Assembly (NCBI GenBank): GCA_029224185.1 | Contig: CM055198.1 | Coordinates: 3,980,424-4,044,423 of the forward strand | Origin: Karalla daura | Lineage: Eukaryota > Chordata > Actinopteri > Chaetodontiformes > Leiognathidae | Length of the DNA stretch: 64,000 bases | Direction of reading: 5' to 3' | Shown here: positions 1-12,779 of the stretch, piece after piece | Position numbering within the stretch: the stretch's first letter is position 1 | How the letters are laid out: each line of letters starts with the position of its first letter | The notes under the pieces: generated by a model | What the model was told of the DNA's origin: nothing | What the model saw: only the letters and a program-made list of their open reading frames with translations | The model's database searches: none | Position numbers and translations under genes: made by a program

Positions 1-743
1 GAGATATTAAAGCTCGCCGAAAGTGAAAAAAACGACCACCCCGGACCTGTCGTTTTGGCCGAGATCCCGACCCCGAGCGAGCGAGCCCAAACCCACCATT
101 TGGGGTGTGAGCCGCCTCCGGGGTGGCCCACGCTCACTGGAAAAAGCAATACCGATGCCGGATTTGATGCTGGAGCTGAGATATTAAAGCTCGCCGAAAG
201 TGAAAAAAACAACCACCCCGGACCTGTCGTTTTGGCCGAGATCCAGACCCCGAGCGAGCGAGCCCAAACCCACGATGTGGGGTGTGAGCCGCCTCCGGGG
301 TGGCCCACGCTCACTGGAAAAAGCAATCCCGATACCGGATTTGATCCTGGAGCTGAGATATTAAAGCTCGCCGAAAGTGAAAAAAACGACCACCCCGGAC
401 CTGTCGTTTTGGCCGAGATCCAGACCCTGAGCGAGCGAGCCCAAACCCACCATTTGGGGTGTGAGCCGCCTCCGGGGTGGCCCACGCTCACTGGAAAGAG
501 CAATCCCGATGCCAGATTTGATCCTGGAGCTGAGATATTAAAGCTCGCCGAAAGTGAAAAAAACGACCACCCCGGACCTGTCGTTTTGGCCGAGATCCCG
601 ACCCCGAGCGAGCGAGCCCAAACCCACCATTTGGGGTGTGAGTCGCCTCCGGGGTGGCCCACGCTCACTGGAAAGAGCAATCCCGATGCCGGATTTGATC
701 CTGGAGCTGAGATATTAAAGCTCGCCGAAAGTGAAAAAAACGA
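1..743. repeat. family A 10-mer HOR, truncated by window edge (last ~4 monomers)
   Basis: The monomer variants match the last four of the family A order: accgatgcc with gatgctgga and aacaaccac, then ccag with cacgatgtgg and gataccgg, then ccagaccctg with gatgccaga, then gagtcgcc with aaagagc. The block ends at the T of the gatcac marker at 744. The rest of the unit lies upstream of the window. Confidence 0.85.
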
Positions 744-1062
744 TCACCCCGGACCTGTCGTTTTGGCCGAGATCCCGACCCCGAGCGAGCGAGCCCAAAC
801 CCACCATTTGGGGTGTGAGCCGCCTCCGGGGTGGCCCACGCTCACTGGAAAAAGCAATACCGATGCCGGATTTGATCCTGGAGCTGAGATATTAAAGCTC
901 GCCGAAAGTGAAAAAAACGACCACCCCGGACCTGTCGTTTTGGCCGAGATCCCGACCCCGAGCGAGCGAGCCCAAACCCACCATTTGGGGTGTGAGCCGC
1001 CTCCGGGGTGGCCCACGCTCACTGGAAAAAGCAATACCGATGCCGGATTTGATCCTGGAGCT

Positions 1063-1239
1063 GAGATATTAAAGCTCGCCGAAAGTGAAAAAAACGACCA
1101 CCCCGGACCTGTCGTTTTGGCCGAGATCCCGACCCCGAGCGAGCGAGCCCAAACCCACCATTTGGGGTGTGAGCCGCCTCCGGGGTGGCCCACGCTCACT
1201 GGAAAAAGCAATCCCGATGCCGGATTTGATCCTGGAGCT
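1063..1239 (+). repeat. representative consensus monomer, 177 bp
   Basis: This copy matches the majority base at every position I compared. In order it holds an AT-rich start (gagatattaaagctc), an A7 run at offsets 25-31, a C-rich stretch (ccaccccgga, offsets 36-45), cgttttggccgagatcccga, three direct gagc copies at offsets 75-86, catttggggtg, a G-rich stretch (tccggggtgg, offsets 117-126), an A5 run (offsets 141-145) and a closing gatttgatcctggagct. Orientation and phase are arbitrary. Recurrent variable offsets include 8, 15, 27, 36, 68, 97-101, 112 and 175. Confidence 0.95.
1098..1188. repeat. 10-bp inverted repeat inside each monomer (shown in the consensus copy)
   Basis: The left arm ccaccccgga (1098-1107) is the exact reverse complement of the right arm tccggggtgg (1179-1188), with 71 bases between them. 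The pair recurs in nearly every monomer. Each left arm could also pair with the right arm of the preceding monomer, across 86 bases. The recurrent T at offset 36 turns the outermost pair into a T:G mismatch, and the recurrent T at 17,996 breaks the right arm once. A stem of this kind could form a hairpin in single-stranded DNA or RNA. Whether it does so is inference. Confidence 0.7.
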
Positions 1240-1805
1240 GAGATATTAAAGCTCGCCGAAAGTGAAAAAAACGACCACCCCGGACCTGTCGTTTTGGCCG
1301 AGATCCCGACCCCGAGCGAGCGAGCCCAAACCCACCATTTGGGGTGTGAGCCGCCTCCGGGGTGGCCCACGCTCACTGGAAAAAGCAATCCCGATGCCGG
1401 ATTTGATCCTGGAGCTGAGATATTAAAGCTCGCCGAAAGTGAAAAAAACGACCACCCCGGACCTGTCGTTTTGGCCGAGATCCCGACCCCGAGCGAGCGA
1501 GCCCAAACCCACCATTTGGGGTGTGAGCCGCCTCCGGGGTGGCCCACGCTCACTGGAAAAAGCAATCCCGATGCCGGATTTGATCCTGGAGCTGAGATAT
1601 TAAAGCTCGCCGAAAGTGAAAAAAACGACCACCCCGGACCTGTCGTTTTGGCCGAGATCCCGACCCCGTGCGAGCGAGCCCAAACCCACCATTTGGGGTG
1701 TGAGCCGCCTCCGGGGTGGCCCACGCTCACTGGAAAAAGCAATCCCGATGCCGGATTTGATCCTGGAGCTGAGATATTAAAGCTCGCCGAAAGTGAAAAA
1801 AACGA

Positions 1806-3575
1806 CCACCCCGGACCTGTCGTTTTGGCCGAGATCCCGACCCCGAGCGAGCGAGCCCAAACCCACCATTTGGGGTGTGAGCCGCCTCCGGGGTGGCCCA
1901 CGCTCACTGGAAAAAGCAATCCCGATGCCGGATTTGATCCTGGAGCTGAGATATTAAAGCTCGCCGAAAGTGAAAAAAACGACCACCCCGGACCTGTCGT
2001 TTTAGCCGAGATCCCGACCCCGAGCGAGCGAGCCCAAACCCACCATTTGGGGTGTGAGCCGCCTCCGGGGTGGCCCACGCTCACTGGAAAGAGCAATCCC
2101 GATGCCGGATTTGATCCTGGAGCTGAGATATTAAAGCTCGCCGAAAGTGAAAAAAACGACCACCCCGGACCTGTCGTTTTGGCCGAGATCCCGACCCCGA
2201 GCGAGCGAGCCCAAACCCACCATTTGGGGTGTGAGCCGCCTCCGGGGTGGCCCACGCTCACTGGAAAAAGCAATACCGATGCCGGATTTGATGCTGGAGC
2301 TGAGATATTAAAGCTCGCCGAAAGTGAAAAAAACGACCACCCCGGACCTGTCGTTTTGGCCGAGATCCAGACCCCGAGCGAGCGAGCCCAAACCCACGAC
2401 GTGGGGTGTGAGCCGCCTCCGGGGTGGCCCACGCTCACTGGAAAAAGCAATCCCGATACCGGATTTGATCCTGGAGCTGAGATATTAAAGCTCGCCGAAA
2501 GTGAAAAAAACGACCACCCCGGACCTGTCGTTTTGGCCGAGATCCAGACCCCGAGCGAGCGAGCCCAAACCCACCATTTGGGGTGTGAGCCGCCTCCGGG
2601 GTGGCCCACGCTCACTGGAAAGAGCAATCCCGATGCCGGATTTGATCCTGGAGCTGAGATATTAAAGCTCGCCGAAAGTGAAAAAAACGACCACCCCGGA
2701 CCTGTCGTTTTGGCCGAGATCCCGACCCCGAGCGAGCGAGCCCAAACCCACCATTTGGGGTGTGAGTCGCCTCCGGGGTGGCCCACGCTCACTGGAAAGA
2801 TCAATCCCGATGCCGGATTTGATCCTGGAGCTGAGATATTAAAGCTCGCCGAAAGTGAAAAAAACGACCACCCCGGACCTGTCGTTTTGGCCGAGATCCC
2901 GACCCCGAGCGAGCGAGCCCAAACCCACCATTTGGGGTGTGAGCCGCCTCCGGGGTGGCCCACGCTCACTGGAAAAAGCAATACCGATGCCGGATTTGAT
3001 GCTGGAGCTGAGATATTAAAGCTCGCCGAAAGTGAAAAAAACAACCACCCCGGACCTGTCGTTTTGGCCGAGATCCAGACCCCGAGCGAGCGAGCCCAAA
3101 CCCACGATGTGGGGTGTGAGCCGCCTCCGGGGTGGCCCACGCTCACTGGAAAAAGCAATCCCGATACCGGATTTGATCCTGGAGCTGAGATATTAAAGCT
3201 CGCCGAAAGTGAAAAAAACGACCACCCCGGACCTGTCGTTTTGGCCGAGATCCAGACCCTGAGCGAGCGAGCCCAAACCCACCATTTGGGGTGTGAGCCG
3301 CCTCCGGGGTGGCCCACGCTCACTGGAAAGAGCAATCCCGATGCCAGATTTGATCCTGGAGCTGAGATATTAAAGCTCGCCGAAAGTGAAAAAAACGACC
3401 ACCCCGGACCTGTCGTTTTGGCCGAGATCCCGACCCCGAGCGAGCGAGCCCAAACCCACCATTTGGGGTGTGAGTCGCCTCCGGGGTGGCCCACGCTCAC
3501 TGGAAAGAGCAATCCCGATGCCGGATTTGATCCTGGAGCTGAGATATTAAAGCTCGCCGAAAGTGAAAAAAACGA
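1806..3575. repeat. family A 10-mer HOR copy, 1,770 bp
   Basis: The monomer order is: consensus; aaagagc; accgatgcc with gatgctgga; ccag with cacgacgtgg and gataccgg; ccag with aaagagc; gagtcgcc with aaagatc; accgatgcc with gatgctgga and aacaaccac; ccag with cacgatgtgg and gataccgg; ccagaccctg with gatgccaga; gagtcgcc with aaagagc. Monomer 2 also carries gttttagcc near 1994, a variant shared with the copy at 33,843. Confidence 0.88.
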
Positions 3576-5168
3576 TCACCCCGGACCTGTCGTTTTGGCC
3601 GAGATCCCGACCCCGAGCGAGCGAGCCCAAACCCACCATTTGGGGTGTGAGCCGCCTCCGGGGTGGCCCACGCTCACTGGAAAAAGCAATACCGATGCCG
3701 GATTTGATCCTGGAGCTGAGATATTAAAGCTCGCCGAAAGTGAAAAAAACGACCACCCCGGACCTGTCGTTTTGGCCGAGATCCCGACCCCGAGCGAGCG
3801 AGCCCAAACCCACCATTTGGGGTGTGAGCCGCCTCCGGGGTGGCCCACGCTCACTGGAAAAAGCAATACCGATGCCGGATTTGATCCTGGAGCTGAGATA
3901 TTAAAGCTCGCCGAAAGTGAAAAAAACGACCACCCCGGACCTGTCGTTTTGGCCGAGATCCCGACCCCGAGCGAGCGAGCCCAAACCCACCATTTGGGGT
4001 GTGAGCCGCCTCCGGGGTGGCCCACGCTCACTGGAAAAAGCAATCCCGATGCCGGATTTGATCCTGGAGCTGAGATATTAAAGCTCGCCGAAAGTGAAAA
4101 AAACGACCACCCCGGACCTGTCGTTTTGGCCGAGATCCCGACCCCGAGCGAGCGAGCCCAAACCCACCATTTGGGGTGTGAGCCGCCTCCGGGGTGGCCC
4201 ACGCTCACTGGAAAAAGCAATCCCGATGCCGGATTTGATCCTGGAGCTGAGATATTAAAGCTCGCCGAAAGTGAAAAAAACGACCACCCCGGACCTGTCG
4301 TTTTGGCCGAGATCCCGACCCCGAGCGAGCGAGCCCAAACCCACCATTTGGGGTGTGAGTCGCCTCCGGGGTGGCCCACGCTCACTGGAAAAAGCAATCC
4401 CGATGCCCGATTTGATCCTGGAGCTGAGATATTAAAGCTCGCCGAAAGTGAAAAAAACGACCACCCCGGACCTGTCGTTTTGGCCGAGATCCCGACCCCG
4501 AGCGAGCGAGCCCAAACCCACCATTTGGGGTGTGAGCCGCCTCCGGGGTGGCCCACGCTCACTGGAAAAAGCAATCCCGATGCCGGATTTGATCCTGGAG
4601 CTGAGATATTAAAGCTCGCCGAAAGTGAAAAAAACGACCACCCCGGACCTGTCGTTTTGGCCGAGATCCCGACCCCGAGCGAGCGAGCCCAAACCCACCA
4701 TTTGGGGTGTGAGCCGCCTCCGGGGTGGCCCACGCTCACTGGAAAAAGCAATCCCGATACCGGATTTGATCCTGGAGCTGAGATATTAAAGCTCGCCGAA
4801 AGTGAAAAAAACGACCACCCCGGACCTGTCGTTTTGGCCGAGATCCAGACCCCGAGCGAGCGAGCCCAAACCCACCATTTGGGGTGTGAGCCGCCTCCGG
4901 GGTGGCCCACGCTCACTGGAAAGAGCAATCCCGATGCCGGATTTGATCCTGGAGCTGAGATATTAAAGCTCGCCGAAAGTGAAAAAAACGACCACCCCGG
5001 ACCTGTCGTTTTGGCCGAGATCCCGACCCCGAGCGAGCGAGCCCAAACCCACCATTTGGGGTGTGAGTCGCCTCCGGGGTGGCCCACGCTCACTGGAAAG
5101 AGCAATCCCGATGCCGGATTTGATCCTGGAGCTGAGATATTAAAGCTCGCCGAAAGTGAAAAAAACGA
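3576..5168. repeat. 9-monomer block (1,593 bp), duplicated at 35,613
   Basis: The order is two accgatgcc monomers, two consensus, one gagtcgcc with gatgcccga, one consensus, one gataccgg, one ccag with aaagagc, and one gagtcgcc with aaagagc. The block at 35,613-37,205 has the same order, and translations of both strands match between the two. Confidence 0.85.
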
Positions 5169-6938
5169 TCACCCCGGACCTGTCGTTTTGGCCGAGATCC
5201 CGACCCCGAGCGAGCGAGCCCAAACCCACCATTTGGGGTGTGAGCCGCCTCCGGGGTGGCCCACGCTCACTGGAAAAAGCAATCCCGATGCCGGATTTGA
5301 TCCTGGAGCTGAGATATTAAAGCTCGCCGAAAGTGAAAAAAACGACCACCCCGGACCTGTCGTTTTGGCCGAGATCCCGACCCCGAGCGAGCGAGCCCAA
5401 ACCCACCATTTGGGGTGTGAGCCGCCTCCGGGGTGGCCCACGCTCACTGGAAAGAGCAATCCCGATGCCGGATTTGATCCTGGAGCTGAGATATTAAAGC
5501 TCGCCGAAAGTGAAAAAAACGACCACCCCGGACCTGTCGTTTTGGCCGAGATCCCGACCCCGAGCGAGCGAGCCCAAACCCACCATTTGGGGTGTGAGCC
5601 GCCTCCGGGGTGGCCCACGCTCACTGGAAAAAGCAATACCGATGCCGGATTTGATGCTGGAGCTGAGATATTAAAGCTCGCCGAAAGTGAAAAAAACGAC
5701 CACCCCGGACCTGTCGTTTTGGCCGAGATCCAGACCCCGAGCGAGCGAGCCCAAACCCACGACGTGGGGTGTGAGCCGCCTCCGGGGTGGCCCACGCTCA
5801 CTGGAAAAAGCAATCCCGATACCGGATTTGATCCTGGAGCTGAGATATTAAAGCTCGCCGAAAGTGAAAAAAACGACCACCCCGGACCTGTCGTTTTGGC
5901 CGAGATCCAGACCCCGAGCGAGCGAGCCCAAACCCACCATTTGGGGTGTGAGCCGCCTCCGGGGTGGCCCACGCTCACTGGAAAGAGCAATCCCGATGCC
6001 GGATTTGATCCTGGAGCTGAGATATTAAAGCTCGCCGAAAGTGAAAAAAACGACCACCCCGGACCTGTCGTTTTGGCCGAGATCCCGACCCCGAGCGAGC
6101 GAGCCCAAACCCACCATTTGGGGTGTGAGTCGCCTCCGGGGTGGCCCACGCTCACTGGAAAGATCAATCCCGATGCCGGATTTGATCCTGGAGCTGAGAT
6201 ATTAAAGCTCGCCGAAAGTGAAAAAAACGACCACCCCGGACCTGTCGTTTTGGCCGAGATCCCGACCCCGAGCGAGCGAGCCCAAACCCACCATTTGGGG
6301 TGTGAGCCGCCTCCGGGGTGGCCCACGCTCACTGGAAAAAGCAATACCGATGCCGGATTTGATGCTGGAGCTGAGATATTAAAGCTCGCCGAAAGTGAAA
6401 AAAACAACCACCCCGGACCTGTCGTTTTGGCCGAGATCCAGACCCCGAGCGAGCGAGCCCAAACCCACGATGTGGGGTGTGAGCCGCCTCCGGGGTGGCC
6501 CACGCTCACTGGAAAAAGCAATCCCGATACCGGATTTGATCCTGGAGCTGAGATATTAAAGCTCGCCGAAAGTGAAAAAAACGACCACCCCGGACCTGTC
6601 GTTTTGGCCGAGATCCAGACCCTGAGCGAGCGAGCCCAAACCCACCATTTGGGGTGTGAGCCGCCTCCGGGGTGGCCCACGCTCACTGGAAAGAGCAATC
6701 CCGATGCCAGATTTGATCCTGGAGCTGAGATATTAAAGCTCGCCGAAAGTGAAAAAAACGACCACCCCGGACCTGTCGTTTTGGCCGAGATCCCGACCCC
6801 GAGCGAGCGAGCCCAAACCCACCATTTGGGGTGTGAGTCGCCTCCGGGGTGGCCCACGCTCACTGGAAAGAGCAATCCCGATGCCGGATTTGATCCTGGA
6901 GCTGAGATATTAAAGCTCGCCGAAAGTGAAAAAAACGA
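5169..6938. repeat. family A 10-mer HOR copy, 1,770 bp
   Basis: It has the full ten-monomer order given for 1806-3575, bounded by the gatcac markers at 5169 and 6939. Forward and reverse translations match those of 9240-11,009 and 11,010-12,779, so the copies are at or near sequence identity. Confidence 0.9.
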
Positions 6939-9239
6939 TCACCCCGGACCTGTCGTTTTGGCCGAGATCCCGACCCCGAGCGAGCGAGCCCAAACCCACC
7001 ATTTGGGGTGTGAGCCGCCTCCGGGGTGGCCCACGCTCACTGGAAAAAGCAATACCGATGCCGGATTTGATCCTGGAGCTGAGATATTAAAGCTCGCCGA
7101 AAGTGAAAAAAACGACCACCCCGGACCTGTCGTTTTGGCCGAGATCCCGACCCCGAGCGAGCGAGCCCAAACCCACCATTTGGGGTGTGAGCCGCCTCCG
7201 GGGTGGCCCACGCTCACTGGAAAAAGCAATACCGATGCCGGATTTGATCCTGGAGCTGAGATATTAAAGCTCGCCGAAAGTGAAAAAAACGACCACCCCG
7301 GACCTGTCGTTTTGGCCGAGATCCCGACCCCGAGCGAGCGAGCCCAAACCCACCATTTGGGGTGTGAGCCGCCTCCGGGGTGGCCCACGCTCACTGGAAA
7401 AAGCAATCCCGATGCCGGATTTGATCCTGGAGCTGAGATATTAAAGCTCGCCGAAAGTGAAAAAAACGACCACCCCGGACCTGTCGTTTTGGCCGAGATC
7501 CCGACCCCGAGCGAGCGAGCCCAAACCCACCATTTGGGGTGTGAGCCGCCTCCGGGGTGGCCCACGCTCACTGGAAAAAGCAATCCCGATGCCGGATTTG
7601 ATCCTGGAGCTGAGATATTAAAGCTCGCCGAAAGTGAAAAAAACGACCACCCCGGACCTGTCGTTTTGGCCGAGATCCCGACCCCGAGCGAGCGAGCCCA
7701 AACCCACCATTTGGGGTGTGAGCCGCCTCCGGGGTGGCCCACGCTCACTGGAAAAAGCAATCCCGATGCCGGATTTGATCCTGGAGCTGAGATATTAAAG
7801 CTCGCCGAAAGTGAAAAAAACGACCACCCCGGACCTGTCGTTTTGGCCGAGATCCCGACCCCGAGCGAGCGAGCCCAAACCCACCATTTGGGGTGTGAGC
7901 CGCCTCCGGGGTGGCCCACGCTCACTGGAAAAAGCAATCCCGATACCGGATTTGATCCTGGAGCTGAGATATTAAAGCTCGCCGAAAGTGAAAAAAACGA
8001 CCACCCCGGACCTGTCGTTTTGGCCGAGATCCAGACCCCGAGCGAGCGAGCCCAAACCCACCATTTGGGGTGTGAGCCGCCTCCGGGGTGGCCCACGCTC
8101 ACTGGAAAAAGCAATCCCGATGCCGGATTTGATCCTGGAGCTGAGATATTAAAGCTCGCCGAAAGTGAAAAAAACGACCACCCCGGACCTGTCGTTTTGG
8201 CCGAGATCCCGACCCCGAGCGAGCGAGCCCAAACCCACCATTTGGGGTGTGAGCCGCCTCCGGGGTGGCCCACGCTCACTGGAAAAAGCAATCCCGATGC
8301 CGGATTTGATCCTGGAGCTGAGATATTAAAGCTCGCCGAAAGTGAAAAAAACGACCACCCCGGACCTGTCGTTTTGGCCGAGATCCCGACCCCGAGCGAG
8401 CGAGCCCAAACCCACCATTTGGGGTGTGAGTCGCCTCCGGGGTGGCCCACGCTCACTGGAAAAAGCAATCCCGATGCCCGATTTGATCCTGGAGCTGAGA
8501 TATTAAAGCTCGCCGAAAGTGAAAAAAACGACCACCCCGGACCTGTCGTTTTGGCCGAGATCCCGACCCCGAGCGAGCGAGCCCAAACCCACCATTTGGG
8601 GTGTGAGCCGCCTCCGGGGTGGCCCACGCTCACTGGAAAAAGCAATCCCGATGCCGGATTTGATCCTGGAGCTGAGATATTAAAGCTCGCCGAAAGTGAA
8701 AAAAACGACCACCCCGGACCTGTCGTTTTGGCCGAGATCCCGACCCCGAGCGAGCGAGCCCAAACCCACCATTTGGGGTGTGAGCCGCCTCCGGGGTGGC
8801 CCACGCTCACTGGAAAAAGCAATCCCGATACCGGATTTGATCCTGGAGCTGAGATATTAAAGCTCGCCGAAAGTGAAAAAAACGACCACCCCGGACCTGT
8901 CGTTTTGGCCGAGATCCAGACCCCGAGCGAGCGAGCCCAAACCCACCATTTGGGGTGTGAGCCGCCTCCGGGGTGGCCCACGCTCACTGGAAAGAGCAAT
9001 CCCGATGCCGGATTTGATCCTGGAGCTGAGATATTAAAGCTCGCCGAAAGTGAAAAAAACGACCACCCCGGACCTGTCGTTTTGGCCGAGATCCCGACCC
9101 CGAGCGAGCGAGCCCAAACCCACCATTTGGGGTGTGAGTCGCCTCCGGGGTGGCCCACGCTCACTGGAAAGAGCAATCCCGATGCCGGATTTGATCCTGG
9201 AGCTGAGATATTAAAGCTCGCCGAAAGTGAAAAAAACGA
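6939..9239. repeat. 13-monomer block (2,301 bp), a 9-mer with four extra monomers
   Basis: It starts and ends like the 9-mer at 3576-5168 but carries four more monomers in the middle, including a second gataccgg then ccag pair. The simplest reading is an internal four-monomer duplication by unequal exchange, or its loss from the 9-mer. Confidence 0.8.
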
Positions 9240-11009
9240 TCACCCCGGACCTGTCGTTTTGGCCGAGATCCCGACCCCGAGCGAGCGAGCCCAAACCCAC
9301 CATTTGGGGTGTGAGCCGCCTCCGGGGTGGCCCACGCTCACTGGAAAAAGCAATCCCGATGCCGGATTTGATCCTGGAGCTGAGATATTAAAGCTCGCCG
9401 AAAGTGAAAAAAACGACCACCCCGGACCTGTCGTTTTGGCCGAGATCCCGACCCCGAGCGAGCGAGCCCAAACCCACCATTTGGGGTGTGAGCCGCCTCC
9501 GGGGTGGCCCACGCTCACTGGAAAGAGCAATCCCGATGCCGGATTTGATCCTGGAGCTGAGATATTAAAGCTCGCCGAAAGTGAAAAAAACGACCACCCC
9601 GGACCTGTCGTTTTGGCCGAGATCCCGACCCCGAGCGAGCGAGCCCAAACCCACCATTTGGGGTGTGAGCCGCCTCCGGGGTGGCCCACGCTCACTGGAA
9701 AAAGCAATACCGATGCCGGATTTGATGCTGGAGCTGAGATATTAAAGCTCGCCGAAAGTGAAAAAAACGACCACCCCGGACCTGTCGTTTTGGCCGAGAT
9801 CCAGACCCCGAGCGAGCGAGCCCAAACCCACGACGTGGGGTGTGAGCCGCCTCCGGGGTGGCCCACGCTCACTGGAAAAAGCAATCCCGATACCGGATTT
9901 GATCCTGGAGCTGAGATATTAAAGCTCGCCGAAAGTGAAAAAAACGACCACCCCGGACCTGTCGTTTTGGCCGAGATCCAGACCCCGAGCGAGCGAGCCC
10001 AAACCCACCATTTGGGGTGTGAGCCGCCTCCGGGGTGGCCCACGCTCACTGGAAAGAGCAATCCCGATGCCGGATTTGATCCTGGAGCTGAGATATTAAA
10101 GCTCGCCGAAAGTGAAAAAAACGACCACCCCGGACCTGTCGTTTTGGCCGAGATCCCGACCCCGAGCGAGCGAGCCCAAACCCACCATTTGGGGTGTGAG
10201 TCGCCTCCGGGGTGGCCCACGCTCACTGGAAAGATCAATCCCGATGCCGGATTTGATCCTGGAGCTGAGATATTAAAGCTCGCCGAAAGTGAAAAAAACG
10301 ACCACCCCGGACCTGTCGTTTTGGCCGAGATCCCGACCCCGAGCGAGCGAGCCCAAACCCACCATTTGGGGTGTGAGCCGCCTCCGGGGTGGCCCACGCT
10401 CACTGGAAAAAGCAATACCGATGCCGGATTTGATGCTGGAGCTGAGATATTAAAGCTCGCCGAAAGTGAAAAAAACAACCACCCCGGACCTGTCGTTTTG
10501 GCCGAGATCCAGACCCCGAGCGAGCGAGCCCAAACCCACGATGTGGGGTGTGAGCCGCCTCCGGGGTGGCCCACGCTCACTGGAAAAAGCAATCCCGATA
10601 CCGGATTTGATCCTGGAGCTGAGATATTAAAGCTCGCCGAAAGTGAAAAAAACGACCACCCCGGACCTGTCGTTTTGGCCGAGATCCAGACCCTGAGCGA
10701 GCGAGCCCAAACCCACCATTTGGGGTGTGAGCCGCCTCCGGGGTGGCCCACGCTCACTGGAAAGAGCAATCCCGATGCCAGATTTGATCCTGGAGCTGAG
10801 ATATTAAAGCTCGCCGAAAGTGAAAAAAACGACCACCCCGGACCTGTCGTTTTGGCCGAGATCCCGACCCCGAGCGAGCGAGCCCAAACCCACCATTTGG
10901 GGTGTGAGTCGCCTCCGGGGTGGCCCACGCTCACTGGAAAGAGCAATCCCGATGCCGGATTTGATCCTGGAGCTGAGATATTAAAGCTCGCCGAAAGTGA
11001 AAAAAACGA
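9240..11009. repeat. family A 10-mer HOR copy, 1,770 bp
   Basis: Full ten-monomer order, directly adjacent to another full copy at 11,010, so this pair is a true tandem HOR. It has a colinear counterpart 27,966 bp away at 37,206. Confidence 0.9.
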
Positions 11010-12779
11010 TCACCCCGGACCTGTCGTTTTGGCCGAGATCCCGACCCCGAGCGAGCGAGCCCAAACCCACCATTTGGGGTGTGAGCCGCCTCCGGGGTGG
11101 CCCACGCTCACTGGAAAAAGCAATCCCGATGCCGGATTTGATCCTGGAGCTGAGATATTAAAGCTCGCCGAAAGTGAAAAAAACGACCACCCCGGACCTG
11201 TCGTTTTGGCCGAGATCCCGACCCCGAGCGAGCGAGCCCAAACCCACCATTTGGGGTGTGAGCCGCCTCCGGGGTGGCCCACGCTCACTGGAAAGAGCAA
11301 TCCCGATGCCGGATTTGATCCTGGAGCTGAGATATTAAAGCTCGCCGAAAGTGAAAAAAACGACCACCCCGGACCTGTCGTTTTGGCCGAGATCCCGACC
11401 CCGAGCGAGCGAGCCCAAACCCACCATTTGGGGTGTGAGCCGCCTCCGGGGTGGCCCACGCTCACTGGAAAAAGCAATACCGATGCCGGATTTGATGCTG
11501 GAGCTGAGATATTAAAGCTCGCCGAAAGTGAAAAAAACGACCACCCCGGACCTGTCGTTTTGGCCGAGATCCAGACCCCGAGCGAGCGAGCCCAAACCCA
11601 CGACGTGGGGTGTGAGCCGCCTCCGGGGTGGCCCACGCTCACTGGAAAAAGCAATCCCGATACCGGATTTGATCCTGGAGCTGAGATATTAAAGCTCGCC
11701 GAAAGTGAAAAAAACGACCACCCCGGACCTGTCGTTTTGGCCGAGATCCAGACCCCGAGCGAGCGAGCCCAAACCCACCATTTGGGGTGTGAGCCGCCTC
11801 CGGGGTGGCCCACGCTCACTGGAAAGAGCAATCCCGATGCCGGATTTGATCCTGGAGCTGAGATATTAAAGCTCGCCGAAAGTGAAAAAAACGACCACCC
11901 CGGACCTGTCGTTTTGGCCGAGATCCCGACCCCGAGCGAGCGAGCCCAAACCCACCATTTGGGGTGTGAGTCGCCTCCGGGGTGGCCCACGCTCACTGGA
12001 AAGATCAATCCCGATGCCGGATTTGATCCTGGAGCTGAGATATTAAAGCTCGCCGAAAGTGAAAAAAACGACCACCCCGGACCTGTCGTTTTGGCCGAGA
12101 TCCCGACCCCGAGCGAGCGAGCCCAAACCCACCATTTGGGGTGTGAGCCGCCTCCGGGGTGGCCCACGCTCACTGGAAAAAGCAATACCGATGCCGGATT
12201 TGATGCTGGAGCTGAGATATTAAAGCTCGCCGAAAGTGAAAAAAACAACCACCCCGGACCTGTCGTTTTGGCCGAGATCCAGACCCCGAGCGAGCGAGCC
12301 CAAACCCACGATGTGGGGTGTGAGCCGCCTCCGGGGTGGCCCACGCTCACTGGAAAAAGCAATCCCGATACCGGATTTGATCCTGGAGCTGAGATATTAA
12401 AGCTCGCCGAAAGTGAAAAAAACGACCACCCCGGACCTGTCGTTTTGGCCGAGATCCAGACCCTGAGCGAGCGAGCCCAAACCCACCATTTGGGGTGTGA
12501 GCCGCCTCCGGGGTGGCCCACGCTCACTGGAAAGAGCAATCCCGATGCCAGATTTGATCCTGGAGCTGAGATATTAAAGCTCGCCGAAAGTGAAAAAAAC
12601 GACCACCCCGGACCTGTCGTTTTGGCCGAGATCCCGACCCCGAGCGAGCGAGCCCAAACCCACCATTTGGGGTGTGAGTCGCCTCCGGGGTGGCCCACGC
12701 TCACTGGAAAGAGCAATCCCGATGCCGGATTTGATCCTGGAGCTGAGATATTAAAGCTCGCCGAAAGTGAAAAAAACGA
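11010..12779. repeat. family A 10-mer HOR copy, 1,770 bp
   Basis: Full ten-monomer order in direct tandem with 9240-11,009. Its counterpart 27,966 bp away at 38,976 differs in the first monomer, which there carries accgatgcc. Confidence 0.9.

Larger units (their letters stand above)
744..1805. repeat. six-monomer linker block ahead of a family A unit
   Basis: Two monomers carrying accgatgcc are followed by three consensus monomers and one carrying the rare gtgcgagcg change (A to T at 1669). The same rare change lies just ahead of the family A unit at 33,843, so the two linkers are likely related. Confidence 0.75.
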
